64,000 nt of DNA from Tricholoma matsutake (Eukaryota > Basidiomycota > Agaricomycetes > Agaricales > Tricholomataceae). Below are positions 10,319-23,039 of the stretch, piece by piece. The first letter of the stretch is position 1. Each line of letters begins with the position of its first letter. Where the stretch lies: NCBI GenBank assembly GCA_026075535.2, contig AP026541.1, positions 2,046,001-2,110,000 of the forward strand, read 5' to 3'. The position numbers were made by a program, and so were the translations under genes. The notes under the pieces were generated by a model that worked only from the letters and a program-made list of their open reading frames with translations, was not told the DNA's origin and searched no databases.

Positions 10319-13260
10319 CTACAATACAACCATGTCAACATCAACAACTTTGGGTTCAGAAGCCCCAAAAGCATGTTCTGCCTGTTTCCCCTTCAAATAC
10401 TTGCTCTTGTCCTTGAACAGGGCAACAATCTCAACAAGGGGAATAGCTCCAGGCAAGGAGCACCATGATCTGAGAACAGTTGCAGCACATGTGGACTCAT
10501 TAGAGAGGGAATGCCACATCTTAAACACTGTGAGACCACCACAAGAGAAAGCCCACTCAGCATCAGTGGAGCTTGCTATAGATTATGTCACTCAGAACTG
10601 GCATGTGATACAAGCAAATTACATACTGGGAATAGAGAGAAAATCAAGTGCCATGTGCAACAGAGGGTGGCCCATCCCATCCCAGTCCAATATGTAATAG
10701 AATCAACTGACAAAGGAATCAGAGGACTGTTGAGCCAGTCATCTACAGGGTCACCATCAACTATAGTGCCATCAAGGGCCTTAAAATACTTCTGTGCCCC
10801 CTGAAAAACCTTGAAACAAAGTCAGCATCGACAGATAATTTATTGCAATGAAACTTTACCACAGTAGTTGATATACACCTAGTGTCCATTTCCATTGCCT
10901 GAGTTTGCTTGTAGTTAGTCTCCCACTCTGTTTGGAAGATCAATATAGCAGTGTTAATCCATTCTTGAGGCCACTTTGCCTTCAAAAAGTATGATGTCTT
11001 GTATCAAGGGTGCAGTACTGTCAGTCACCAAAGCAAATGATGAACAAGTTGCAACACAAGCATTGAAAAAATACTGGACAAACTCATAGCAATGTGATGG
11101 ACAATGAACTTATCTGTGAATGCATAGTACTTGTTCATTACAGAAAATCCATGGAGGGCTGCTGCTCACACAGCTTTCTGTCATCAATGAACTTCTCAAG
11201 AGTGGTCATGAGGATGTTGAATATGGGGATAACATCATGTATCAGTGGGATTTTATTCTCAGAAATCTTCTTCATGGCAAAAAGAAAGACCTATAGTCAA
11301 GTGGGAAAGTGTGATGATGAAAAAGAAAAAGTGAACACACATCAAGAAGTGGATATAGTTTATCTAAAAGATCCCACTCCTTTGACAAGAGCTGAAAGTG
11401 CTTCAACTGAACCCCACATGGCTTATTATGTTCCTTGTCAATGACCAGCAGAAACAGTGGTTTTCAAAGCTCAATAGCACACCTAATGAGCTCTGTAGTA
11501 CTGTTCCATTGTGTGGCAACATCTTGAACCATTTGGATGCTTGACCTTGCTTACAATGCATGCCATCTTGAGGTCAGTCTTCAGAACCAGACTGTTGAAT
11601 ATTTTCTTCCCCAGATTGCGGAGCTGCAGGTCAAGTCTATCAGCTTATCTGTGAGATATAAACAATGATCCACAGAGCCTACCTTTGCAATTGAATATTG
11701 CCCAAGTTGGACTTCTTCATCAGTAAGGGGAGAGAGCTGGCCCTCCTCAGCAATCTCTTTCAAAACCTTCTCAATCATCTCCACATTGCTTGCATCCACA
11801 GCAGGATCAATCTCATCATCCTCATCCTTGTCCCCACCCCCAGCACCCTCATCATTGTCCTGAGTATCTTCCTCCAAGTTGACATTGTCTTCATCATCTT
11901 CATCAACACCCTGAACATCTGGCTCCATGTGATCATTGTCATCGGTCTCACCATCTGTTGGCTTTTTAGCCTTCTTTGTTCAGCTAAATTGTGATAAGAT
12001 GGCCTGAAAATATAGTGAAAACATGGCAGCAACTTGTGGGACAGGAGACTAACATTGACAACCAGGTTAAGGATGTGGGCAAAGCATCAAACACAGGTTT
12101 GAGACCCCTGGAATACTGGAACAATCTCACTCAACTCCTCCACCATTGTCTTGTTATTTGATGCATTGTCAGCAATGAGGGCCAGGACCTGCACAACAAA
12201 CCATGTATCAGTGCTGTGACTCAGAATGATGAAAACAATTTACCTTATCTTTGACTCCATATTCATGTAAACATTCAGAGAGATGACTGGCCAAGTACAT
12301 GCTAGTGTGTGCCCTTGATACTCTATGGTAAGATCCTTAGAACAACAGTGGAGACGAGATGAGTCAAACTTGAATAATTACCAAATAAAATCTAGAATCA
12401 CAGATGTGATATGTCCTTCGTGAATCCAATGAACAGTGATGCCCAGAAAAGTGATAACCTGTGGTGCAGTCCAGCCATCAACACAAAGATAAAGTTTGCC
12501 AGGATATGCCTTGCCAGGAAGTGAGCATCCTTCAACAAAGTCTGCATTAACAATGACATACCTGAAGGATTCCAGCAACTTTTTTCCGACTCATCTGAAA
12601 GATCTCCTTTACATCCCATGAGACCATCACCCACAATGGTGTAACACACTGATTGTTGAGGTCGTGAGATATGTTGAGTAGTTCCTCATCTTGTATGATT
12701 GAGAAAGGTTGGTGGTGCCATGCAACCCAAAGTGCAATCTTCATGTGGTGTTTGGCAGAGTGGTAAGTTGATCCATGTGCAAAGGCCTTGATGGAGCTTG
12801 AACCAGTCACAGTGCCCAGATCACAAGTATCAGCATGCTGGATGAGGTTGCTTGTACTTTTGTTATGGCAAACATGAGACATTTTGATTGAAGGGTTGCT
12901 GGTACTTCATGAGCAATAGTAATCAGATTTGCAGAACTATGTACATACCATTTGCAAAAGAATATATATTGTATGTCATTGACCTTGTGCACAATCTCAG
13001 GTGGCATCTTGTAGTGTTCATAAACACTTGAGGTCCATGTCTTGATCTGAGTGGCTATAATCAATCAATATAAGTTACAATAGAAAAGTTGTAAACTTAC
13101 CAAGTACATCTGCATCTGAGTGCATTGAGGTGTCAAAAGCAGCATCAAACTTTTCATGTTCAGTTAGAGCTTTGTCGGCAGTTGAAGGTCCTGGAGAGGA
13201 TGCACATGACACAACACAGGAGGGGAATTGTTTGTGCCATCTGTGTCTGTCGTCCTGCCA
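10319..13260 (-). pseudogene. hAT-superfamily transposase, decayed
   Basis: Fragments in order on the minus strand match the hAT layout. A BED-finger-like N-terminus lies at 13064-12547 (SNLIQHADTC). The catalytic start is at 12578-12378 (KLYLCVDGWTAPQVITFLG). An ADNASNNKTM-like stretch and a CFAHILNLVVN block lie near 12190-12050, and an acidic insert at 11928-11581. KAKWPQEWINTA with EWETNYK lies at 10985-10761. The C-terminal dimerisation region is at about 10640-10319 (ALDFLSIPS, EWAFSCGGLTVFKMWHSLS). hAT transposases move elements that make 8-bp target duplications, and three such elements lie in this window. Many stops and frame changes make it non-functional. Element ends were not found. 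Confidence 0.8.
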
Positions 13261-13270
13261 TGTTTATGGT

Positions 13271-13739
13271 GAGGTGGTAGTATGATGAGAAGAGTAGAGA
13301 AGAGCTGTACAACAGTGCGTATAAGTCTGCCAGTGTGCTGAAGAAACTTTCCAGAGTAAAGAACTGGTGAATGTACTGGGCTGCTGAGTAGCTAGGAGTT
13401 AGGGGAACCCTTCATCATTCAACGCAGGAAGACCACAAAAAGAGGTTATATGATATAGGACACAGATCATTTGCAGAATTTAAAATATATGCAGCCCCCA
13501 TGTGCAGTCAGTGGGTGCAGATCAGTTGTGGACTTTGATGTGCGGCCACCATGCACAGTTGGTGGTCATGGTGCACTGTTGAGAATAGGGCATGTATTAG
13601 TCATGGGGTTTGATATGCAGTGGCCACAGTGGCATACTGACAAAAAGTCAGAGTCCAGAGATTGATACCAAGTCTCCCAGGTAAAGACAGCTGTCCATGG
13701 GATCCAGGTAGAATGTGCTATTTTGTGGTGTTGGATGTT
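13271..13739. other. No gene recognised
   Basis: Lies upstream of the hAT relic. Contains an imperfect internal duplication near 13490-13610 (GTGCAGTCAGTGG / TGCACAGTTGGTGG with TTTGATxTGCxG), but no coding sequence or terminal repeat that I can support. Confidence 0.3.
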
Positions 13740-13759
13740 GTCCAGTCTCATTAAGACCT

Positions 13760-14283
13760 TTAAATGATATGAAAATATATTAGAAACAAATGTAGCAAAA
13801 ACAAAACTCAAAATGCACAAAGACTGCTCAATGCAGGTTTCTCATCTCATCAGTCCCTTCAAGTGACATGAAAATAAATTAGAAACAAATGTAAGATCAT
13901 CAGAAATGAAGCAAAACTCACAAAGTTATGACATACCCATCCTGTAGCTTCCTCAAAACAAAAACATCATAATTTGCAAAAGTGGTGCAACACAGGCCTC
14001 TTGTCTTATCAGGCCCTTCAAATGGCATGAAAGTAGATTAGAATCAAATGTAAAATCATCAGAAACAAAGCAAAACTCACAAAGTTATGCCATACCCATC
14101 CTGTAGCCTCCTCAGAACAAAAACATCATAATTTGCAAAAGTGGTGTAGCACAGGCCTCTCATCTTATCAGGACCTTCAAATGGCATGAATGTAGATTAG
14201 AATCAAATGTAAGATCATCAGAAATGAAGCAAAACTCACAAAGTTATGCCATACCCATCCTGTAGCCTTCTTAAAACAAAAAA
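13760..14283. repeat. Tandem repeat, 159-bp unit, about three copies
   Basis: The word AAAGTTATG recurs at 13922, 14081 and 14240, giving a strict 159-base period. The units share CATCAGAAA, AAGCAAAACTCACAAAG, ACCCATCCTGTAG and CATCATAATTTGC. A more divergent partial unit begins near 13740. Differences between units are mostly transitions. Not coding. Confidence 0.85.
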
Positions 14284-14657
14284 CTGAGTTGAATATATAC
14301 TACTGTGTTTTAGAAAATTTCCTTGGGAGACAGGGATAGCCAGAGAGAATTAGCCTGAAATGGGCTCACCCTGAAAACAGTGGTGTCCCCATGACTCAAT
14401 TGCATGGCACAAATTTTCAGTTGTAACATCTGAATACTGATCATGGAACACTAGTACAACAGAACATTGGCCATTGTTATATTCATCTTCCAGACTGCAC
14501 ATGATTGGATTGAGGTCTGCAATATCAGGAATGACCTCATCAAACAGGATGATTGTGCTTCTAGCCATCATGGGGACTTCATCTGTAAACATTCAGGTGG
14601 TGACTGTGTTTGGCAGCAAGAAAGATGGGTAAGTACATCCAACAATTTGATTGAAAG
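14284..14657. other. No gene recognised
   Basis: An 80-codon minus-strand ORF (14592-14350) reads LFDEVIPDIADLNPIMCSLEDEYN but matches nothing I know. The stretch separates the 159-bp tandem array from the gypsy gag fragment. Confidence 0.3.
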
Positions 14658-15600
14658 TTAGACTGTAAAAGAACTGAGAAGAATATGCTGCAGATGTGGA
14701 AGGAGTTGGTACGTCCAAAAGGTGCTCATGGTGGTTGTGCCAACAGCAATACCCTCACCACATCCTGCAATGATAGGTGTCACTGCCATGGCTGGTGGCT
14801 GTACCCTCAGAGTTTGCACTGCCATTTGTGCCTGAGGCACCTTTCCTTTACTTTCCCCCTGATGGCTTTCCAAATTTACTACTTCCATACATTCAGCTTG
14901 TTCCTGCTGATATTGCCAATCAAGGCACATGGCCCAATTATACCACTTGTCCAACTGCTCCAGCATAGAAGGTAGTTAGTAGATGGACTTGAATAGTGAG
15001 GGATTTAATCCTGCCTTCAAAATTTTTACCAATGTGGCCTCTCCCATATCCATCTGTGAAGCTTCTGCCTTGAACTGCAAAATAAACTCATCCATCATTA
15101 AGGAACCTTGGCACATAGTTTTTAATTTAGCATTGGCTGTTGCCTTTGGATTAGGATCCCCAAACTGAGCTTCCAATCTCTCCAAGAATTCCTTGAAAGT
15201 TGTTCCCCCAGCAATTTGGTTAATAGCCTCATTTCTCCAAACTGTGCTTTCCCCCTTGAATATAAGAGAGAGCAAACATAATTTAGACTTGGCTGTGTGA
15301 AATTCTGGCTTCCTCCCATGGATGTACGATACTATTAGAGCTGATGAACAATTTGGTATTCTCCATAGTACCATCAAAAATTTAGGGTAAGTATGCCTTT
15401 CCATTTTTGGACTTCTCCACCATCTGCACATTATCTTGTGAAATCCAGTCCACCATCTCCATCTCATCATCTTTCTCTGCCATTATCTGTGGCTGTACTT
15501 CTGGTTGATTGGGCTGTGATGCATCTGATGCTACAAGCACTGACACTAGTTGCAACATTTGGGCTGTAAGCACATCGATCTTTGCCTCTAGTGCAGGGGT
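14658..15600 (-). pseudogene. Gypsy-type gag (retrotransposon capsid) fragment
   Basis: The minus frame 15470-14976 carries the capsid core of a Ty3/gypsy element: TTFKEFLERLEAQFGDPNPKA, KLKTMCQGS, FILQFKAEASQ and LKAGLNPSLFKSIY. It continues after a TAA (14976-14978) as LDKWYNWAMCLDWQYQQEQAE at 14960-14850. An acidic N-terminal part lies at 15573-15382, in a different frame. Protease, reverse transcriptase and LTRs of this element are missing, so it is a truncated fossil. The nearby LTR at 15640 is a separate solo insertion, as its own target duplication shows. Confidence 0.75.
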
Positions 15601-15639
15601 AGGTATGTCACAAAATTATGTAATGCAGTATAACCTAAT

Positions 15640-16064
15640 TATAAGGGCAACCTAAGCCTCTAGCAAAGGGAAATCCGAAGTTAAAATTATACTACATAAT
15701 ACAGGCATTGGGGACACACCTAGCAAAGGGAAATCCAAAGAGAAAACTCTAAGGATCCCCTTGCTGATGCCCAGTATATGTGAAGATGACAAAAATCAAA
15801 TATAATCTAAAAATAGAAAAAGGCGGAGATAGGCGGATCAAGGCCACCGAATGACATCATACCAAGGGGTATGTGTCAGAAGGGGTCCTCTGCCTCTAAA
15901 TATAAAAGTGTCAACATGTACAAACATGATAGCAAGGGAAAATTAGTAATAAAATCTGGAAAAATCATAGAAAATGAAGAATAGAAGGAAATGAGGTGGG
16001 GAAAAATATAGGACAAACATAAAAAATAGGAACAACACACAGGGCACCCCCTAGTCCCCTTACA
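15640..16064 (-). mobile_element. Solo LTR, family 1 (TSD CTAAT)
   Basis: Read on the minus strand the element runs TGTAAGGGGACTAGG to CCCTTATA, 425 bases, and is flanked on both sides by CTAAT (15635-15639 and 16065-16069). It is the reverse complement of the sequences at 19412-19785 and 44454-44879. A CCTTGGTATGATGTCATTCG region and a duplicated GGATTTCCCTTTGCTAG word lie inside. Solo LTRs arise by recombination between the two LTRs of a full element. Confidence 0.9.
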
Positions 16065-16069
16065 CTAAT

Positions 16070-16707
16070 ATGACCCACATAACCCACGTAACTGCCATAA
16101 CCCATTAAAATCGACACTCAGAACTGATGTTAAGCTAGCTACCAAGTCTCGGGTTCAGTTCAATAATGTAGTTTACATATGTAGGTAATAGATTTTCCAC
16201 ATTAGGGCCCAGTATACTAGCTGAGAGGGAGTGATAATCCACATATAATCTAGGTGAGGTTATAATGCCATCCAGAAATTTCCGACATAGGAACAGGATT
16301 AGGGATGGGATTAGAAGTTGATGGTTCAGACATAACAGATAGATCTGTGATGAATCACTTCTTCAGGTAAGTGCCTGATCTTGTATATATCACTGAATTT
16401 GGCTTGTAACTAAAATAGTCATCTGAATAGAGTAATGTAAATTGTAACTAAACCACATCCAATTGGTTGTTTGGTTACAGCTGTCCTAATGGCAAGTGCT
16501 GCCTCTCAATTGCTGGCAGTTGCAATGTAAGGCAAGGCCTGGGATTGGCTTATGAAAGAAAAGGTAGATTACATATGCACAGTCACTTCCAGCTCATGCC
16601 AAAAGGATGAGTAATTGGATGTGGCATGATGAAACAATGACAGATGCACAAAAGAGAAGGCACACTGATATGGGAAGTTGTGTTCTTCTGTTAGGGTGAC
16701 ACCTACT
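16070..16707. other. No gene recognised
   Basis: CpG-poor spacer between a solo LTR and a hAT-type element. No coding motif or structure found. Confidence 0.3.
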
Positions 16708-16715
16708 TATCTGCT

Positions 16716-17904
16716 TAGGGGTGCCACAGTTCAGTTCTGAACCAAAGTTTGAACCTGACTTTCCCAGGCTGGACCAAAATTTGATAGTTTTACAGAACTG
16801 GAGCACCAGTCCAGTTCTGAGTTCAGGCAAAAAGCAAAATTTGAGAACTGCAATGAACTTAGTTCAGACTGAACTGAACTGGTTAGTTGTTATGTAACTT
16901 GTAGTGATAAGTTTGATTTGTCTGGAAAGCAACAATAGATTGGAAATCAATAGAAGTGGTCAGTTGACACATCTGAGGCACATGCTCTTGATACTGGGTA
17001 GCTAGATTTTGTACTTGCCATCACCATCACTATCTTCCAATGCCATCCTAAATTGCAACAAGCATGGTATAAATCTTTCTTTTCTCATTATCAGAGGCAC
17101 CTTTCAATAGTGGGGCAGCTTATTTTGTATTGCCACCACCATCAATTCATTTCCAATACCATGTCCAGATTGCAATGAGCAGGGAAAAGTACCTTTCTTG
17201 TTATCAGAGGCACCTTCTCACAGGTCTGTTTGTATTGTTGCCACTGTCATCACCATTCAATGCCATTTCTAGAGTGCAGCAAGCAGGGGAAATTGCCATC
17301 TTTTCTCATTATTGGAGGCACACTCTCAATAGTGGGTGCTGCCCCAGTTTGTATGGCCACTTTTTCTGGATCTCAAGCTTGCACTGTTGTCAAGTCTTTG
17401 TCACACCTTACCCCTGTTACTGGACAACACTAGCCAATATTCATGGTCTCATCAGACCCCTTGCTCATAAGGGAATAGTGAAAGGATTTTAGAGTTCACC
17501 TTTAGACCAGTGACTGGATTTAAAGCTTGGTGTGATGCATCAGTTTTTCTTCACTCTTCTCATGGCAGCCACTGATCAATGTGCACTTGCAGTGGATGGA
17601 AGTCTCCTCAACACCTCTGATATCATCTTTTACAATGATCCCAACAATGACTCACCTATACTCAGCTCAGGAGCTGATCTTAAGCATGATTACAGTTTGG
17701 AGGTCTAATTAAGTAGACTACTTCACTGTGTTGTAAATGGAGATTTCAGTATGAAAAGTTTGGTTCTGAGTTGGGACCCCTACTGAACCAGAACCAATGG
17801 TCCAGTCCAAGGTCCAGCAAATTCTCTGAACTGAACCTAAAGTCCAGTTCTAGGTTCAGCAAAATTCTCAAAGAACTGGACAGAACCAAACTTTGGCAGC
17901 CCTA
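16716..17904. mobile_element. Non-autonomous hAT element (TSD TATCTGCT)
   Basis: The element begins TAGGGGTGCCACAG and ends GCAGCCCTA. A perfect 8-bp target duplication TATCTGCT lies at 16708-16715 and 17905-17912. Both subterminal regions are packed with TTCAGTTCTG/GAACTGAACC words, often in inverted order. The 1189-bp interior has no transposase frame. Its ends resemble those of 41525-42847, so both belong to one family that presumably depends on a hAT transposase elsewhere. Confidence 0.9.
17010..17370. repeat. Tandem repeat inside the hAT element, about 110-120-bp unit, three copies
   Basis: Three diverged units each run from a TGCCA(T/C)CACCATCA-like start, through CAATGCCAT and a TTGCAACAAGCA/GTGCAGCAAGCA word, to TCTCATTATCAGAGGCACC and AGTGGG. 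They account for most of the centre of the host element. They show no reading frame kept across units. Confidence 0.7.
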
Positions 17905-17912
17905 TATCTGCT

Positions 17913-19406
17913 AGCTAAGACCATGCAGGTTCTCTCCACCAGAAGGGGGTTGGATGCACGTGGGTGATGGGGGAATTGATGGTTTTGATGTGAGAGGCTA
18001 TTTATAGTTTAGTTGGTTGAGAAAGGTGTTTTGCACCACAATGGTAGGTGGAATATCTGAGAGAACACAACTGGGGTCCCCTAAGCATATATTTAGGTTT
18101 ATATACTATGTTACATATATTGTACATTGTTGCTACCAATGATACATGTGCATACATATTGATGCATGTGAAATAACATTCTCATGCCTTGTGCATGTAG
18201 CGTAATTCAGTGTAATTCAATGTAATAAAATAAAAATAAAAATATATTATGTAATGGGGCTGTTTCCTAACATGTGTGAACAGTTTGGACAAAGGCAAAC
18301 TTTCTCCAACCTGACCCAACCTCAACCTAACAGTGTTCCTGAATAGGGCCTTAATTCCATGCTAATTTTGACTTAGTTACTTAATTGAAATGCCTGCCCA
18401 TGTAATAATCGATTTGAATGTTGAGGTCATCACATGCACATGGTGATGAGCTCATAATTTGATTGTGATCTCACTTGGGCTGTATATGTACTAAATACAT
18501 TCTCTATAGTCTGTACTTATTCTTCTATTGCATAGTTCTTGTGCTATTCATAATAGATGATTATTTTGAGCACCTGTTCTGCTAAAATCTAAAAGTGCTC
18601 AAATAAAAGGATGGGGCTTTCTAGAGTACATGCCATAGCCAAGTCTGCAGCACTAAAAATTATGATCATATGAGTTGTGGTTGTTGAGATATCACTCACA
18701 GAAGATTCACTGTAGAATGTGCCAAATTTGTTGTTTGATACATGCTTCCACCAACTATTCTGCAAATGGCAATAAATGACAGCTTCCATAACTCCCATTG
18801 GGAAGCTACAGGAAGGATAGCTCAATCAAGGCCCCCATCCAATTGCTACAGAGTGGGAGCAAGTACCTCCTAATGTACCAAGTCCTACAGTCTACTACCA
18901 TCCCAGTAATGCCTTCAACTGCCCATCTTATTCACCCCTGTCATCCCAGTCATCAGCAAAATTACATCTGATTTTTAAGGAATTTTCACCACTTTTCTAG
19001 GTGGCCACTTTTTTCATGACTTTTCCACTATCTTTTTTCAGGCCTTTTATAGCTTTACCACTTTGAGCATCTCAGAGATATAAACTACATTGATAGAGAT
19101 ACAAACTCATAGATGTTATGCTATCCTACATGATTTTGTCAAGCAGAATCTCCAGCTGAGATGAAATTGTGAGCCAAGCTCATCTCCTTTTTGTCACTTG
19201 GCCTAACTTTTCCCCTTTTAAGTACCATTTTCCAGACATGCTGTGAGAGACAGGCATTGAGATCCATGCCTTGTTAGACAATCACATGGGGTCTCATCCT
19301 TGTACCCAATGTCAAGTCTTTTTAAACTCCGTAGGCACAATGTTAAACTTCAACACATGGCCCAACACCTGCTTACTTCCCACTGCTTACTTACAGAGAG
19401 CAACAG
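17913..19406. other. No gene recognised
   Basis: Mostly featureless. A minus-strand ORF at 18825-18589 (WWKHVSNNKFGTFYSESSVSD) reads like old coding sequence, but I do not know the family and it is isolated. Confidence 0.35.
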
Positions 19407-19411
19407 AGATC

Positions 19412-19785
19412 TGTAAGGGGACTAGGGGGTGCCCTGTGTGTTTCTCCTATTTTTTATGTTTGTCCTATATTTTCCCTCACTTCATTTCCTCCTATTCTTC
19501 ATTTTCTATGATTTTTCCTTATTTTATTACTAATTTCCCTTTCTATCACATTTGTGCATGTTGACAGTTTTATATTTAGAGGTGGAGTACGAACATCTAC
19601 CCCTTGGTATGATGTCATTCAGCAGCCTTGATCTGCCTATCTCTGCCTTTTCTATTTCTAGGCTATTATTTGATTTTTGCAATCTTCACATATACTGGGC
19701 ATTGGCAAAGGGGTCCTTAGAGTTTTCTCTTCAGATTTCCCTTTGCTAGTCCACTAATTAAGTGGCCTCTAAGGTTGCCCTTATA
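19412..19785 (+). mobile_element. Solo LTR, family 1 (TSD AGATC)
   Basis: Begins TGTAAGGGGACTAGG and ends CCCTTATA, flanked by AGATC at 19407-19411 and 19786-19790. Compared with the copies at 15640 and 44454 it lacks about 50 bases near its end, where the others carry a second GGATTTCCCTTTGCTAG word. Small ORFs across it are shadows. Confidence 0.9.
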
Positions 19786-19790
19786 AGATC

Positions 19791-20798
19791 CACAAAGATG
19801 GACTCCATCAGATAACCAAACTCAGATTGCCTCCAATTGGATTCCTTTCTCCCTCATTTCTTTTTTAATGCAGAGTTACAGTTGCAGACAAACAAAGTCA
19901 CCTAATTTTAGTGACCAAATTTTGGAGGTTGGCACAAACATCCAGTGCCCTCAAAAACCATCCAAACATGTATAATAGAGCCTAATGAAGATATTTCTAT
20001 AAGCAGATTTCTCAATTTCAAAAAAAATTAGGTCAAGTACCTCAAAAATTTGGCCACCCCCTAAAAATTTAGTAAAATCTTGAAAAATAGTGCTTTCGAC
20101 TCCTCTTGATTAGCTGCATTTGATTGCATAAAAATATTAAGGTTACATGGAACCAATCGGCCACAATAAAACAAATAAACTTTGCCAAATATGGAAATAT
20201 TTGCTACTAAACTAACAGGTCAACTCTTTTGCCTCCTCCAAGGCTTATCTTGGCTTTTGGAAGGTGCTCAAGACTGACAGGAGGATCAGAGGTGGGAAGA
20301 CACACCTCCAAATGTCACATGGCTAATGTCATCATGATGTGGCATGCTAAACACATTTGGTAAGGGGCATTCCACTAAGAATAGCAGACTATCAGAATTT
20401 GTCACAATCTTAATCTATTTTTTCTGGTCATTTAAGTTGCTAGTCTCTTTGAGGATAAGATAAGTTTACCAGCACTTTTCTGTTCAGCTAAAGTTATTCA
20501 ATACAGTACTGTACTACTGTACCTCCCAAAAATGTGTACTGAATTTTGATAGTATTGTAGCCTATTTTGAACATCCGAAAGCTACGCGAGAGATCCAGTA
20601 TTAGGTGGCAACCAAGAGGTGTCAGATCCACCAATTGTGGCCATCAGATTCATTCATGACAAAGCACAACTGGGGATTTCTGGGACATGGCATGTCAGTG
20701 GCATGAACAGTTGCCATCAAATTTGAATCAACACCACTCCAACTGGCAGTGCAGTGCAACCTGAAGTTTGAAATGAAAGATTATATACGATAAGTAAT
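19791..20798. other. No gene recognised
   Basis: AT-rich, CpG-poor sequence with no supported gene, repeat or terminal structure. Confidence 0.3.
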
Positions 20799-21290
20799 TT
20801 AAGAAAATACATTTGTACTGCTATAAGCAGACATTTTCTGCATACCTGAAGTGTAATTAAATCTAGGTAAGATCGGAAGAGAAATCAGAGGAAGTGGCTC
20901 AAGAGAAGGCACAAAAGATGTTTGTTTTGGTCTTTGCAGGGAGTCTGCTTGGCCATCGTGTATAGATGGGAGGTGGTTCAGACGATGTAAATCATACACA
21001 TCAGTGTATATGCCTGTGGACCAACCTTGCTTACTTTCTGGTATCTTTAGCCTATTCTCCTCCTCACTGGTTATTGTGATCTTTTCGCAGAATTCATTGA
21101 GCTCACTCACTCCTGTGGCCAATTTGTTTTCCCAAGAAGGATGTCGCTCCTGGAGGTGTCAGTGCATGTTGTACTTCCAATGGATATTTGGGCAAAATTT
21201 GCATTGGATCAGAACATTTGTGCATGCCTTCTGCTTTGAGATTTTTGAAGTGGGAGCAATCTTGAAATCATAAGTGTGAGAGCACATCAA
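20799..21290 (-). pseudogene. C2H2-type zinc-finger protein fragment
   Basis: Upstream of and into the 107-codon frame 21122-20799, the minus strand reads a single finger: CKFCPNIHWKYNMH then HLQERHPSW, with Cys-x2-Cys and a His pair before an acidic tail (ELNEFCEKITITSEEENRLKIP). Agaricomycete proteins with one C2H2 finger followed by an I-T-x-S-x-x-E-x-x-R-L-x-I-P motif are recalled from memory. A frame break lies between the finger and the tail near 21120. There is no start or upstream exon. Probably a relic of a multi-copy gene. Confidence 0.5.
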
Positions 21291-23039
21291 AATAGTCTTG
21301 CCACCAGAGCACGGAGGTGAAGAGAGGGGCGAGGATGAGGATGAGATTTGAAAGTCACTGTCTTGAGTGACCAGAATTGTAATTCATCCGAGGGCATCAA
21401 TTTGCAATAGAATTAAATCTGCAGGATGTAATGTAAAGATATAGAATATATTGAAGGGGCTAGATACACACTATCAAAGCCCACTTTACATATCTGGCCT
21501 TTCTGATGTTGATGTAGCAGATATTTTGTGCGATTATTCATGCCATGATTGATATAGATAACACAGTGTGTGCAGAGAACTTCATTAGGAGTAGCATGAT
21601 TAAGGGTGGTGTATTTTCATTAGATACAAGACTAGCAGTAGTTGGGTTTGGAAGAAAGGATGAAGGGATATGGCAAGAGGAAGTGGAATTTGTAGCCAGA
21701 GAGAGAATACTTGATAATATAGGGACAGTTGAAAAGGAATGTGGTTGATATGGAGCACTATGTATATCATGAGGTTTCCATGTTGAGAAGGAGATGTTGA
21801 TGTTGACATGTTTGCAGATACACATCCAAACGTTTATCACAGAAGCCATCTGAGATGCCGACCTTGCTGAGCCATCTTGCTTACATCTTCCCATTCACTT
21901 GCCTTGCTTACATTAACTTCCTTTTTTTGAGGTACCCCCCTGTGGGAGCTATGGCTGCGATCGGTGGGACACCTCTTGGTGGCAACATCATATGGTACGA
22001 TTTTTGTTAAAAGGCCTTTTGGGGATCAAAAAACTTAGCCCCACAATCATGTGTGTAATTTTTCGGGAGGGGCCTATTGTTTTGAATTCATGGATATCTG
22101 TACCTCAGAGAACCCAATCACTCAAAATATGATTCTGTATTATGGATTAACATACTATCACTTACCAAGTATTTCACCACGATTTACTGATTACTAAATT
22201 ACACCACATCGACTACAAAATTATACTGATGGCATACATGGTTCAAAAGATAGGCTTCATTGCTTCCAGAAAATCTAATTATCTCAATGAAAGGTGAAGA
22301 TGAAGCAACGACAAGCCCCCATGTCAAAAAGTACCTAGTCTTTCACCACCATGTCATGCAAAAGTAATGCCTTTGATGGCAGAATTCTGTGATCCAATGT
22401 TGGCATCTGACAAGGCGAAGTATGTTTTTGTAAAAACATTTGTTGATCGAGTTTGCCCAAAATAGCACACTTGTCGGCATTTAAATTCTGTCCATGAAAT
22501 GTCACGGTGAGCCAGAAAACCAAAAACTGCTCTATGATCATGGTGCAACTACTCTCAGTCTATGGGAAATAGATATTATTGCTTTGAGAAAAAAAATGGG
22601 TAGGATTGGTTCACTCCTCATATCTCAATGTCAGAAATATGTGATTCACCCCTCATAATGTAGCTTTTACCAACCTCAACCTCAACCGAAAATCAGGGAA
22701 AAATCAGAGGAATGTTTTTAATACTTATAACCTCTCAGATCGTCAATTTGAAGATGGTTGGAGATGTTTTGGGGCTTAGAAAGTGTTATCAGTGTGGTGG
22801 TGAAACACTAGTACCCATGGTAAAACACTCGGTAAGTGATAGTACTAGCAGCATAATTTTTGCTGCTTAGACCCCCAAAAGGGGTACACAATGTTGCGAA
22901 AAATGAGCCAAAAAATTTGGCTACCCTAGAATGTCGTGGGAAAAACTTTGGAGGTATGTTTTCTGATGAGCAGAATCCAAATTTGAATGCCAAAAATTGT
23001 CAATTACGAGATATCAAATTGGTTGACTTTGATTGTCCA
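21291..23039. other. No gene recognised
   Basis: No coding motif found. CpG frequency stays low until about 23040 and then rises sharply. A TTTTTGG-rich region at 22840-22960 has no clear repeat boundary. Confidence 0.35.

Noticed and set aside
15606..15640. TGTCAC at 15606 as the LTR edge
   Set aside because: Comparison with the two other copies and the CTAAT duplication places the edge at 15640.
14658..16064. Gag fragment and LTR at 15640 as one gypsy element
   Set aside because: The LTR has its own CTAAT target duplication on both sides, so it is a solo insertion next to the gag relic.
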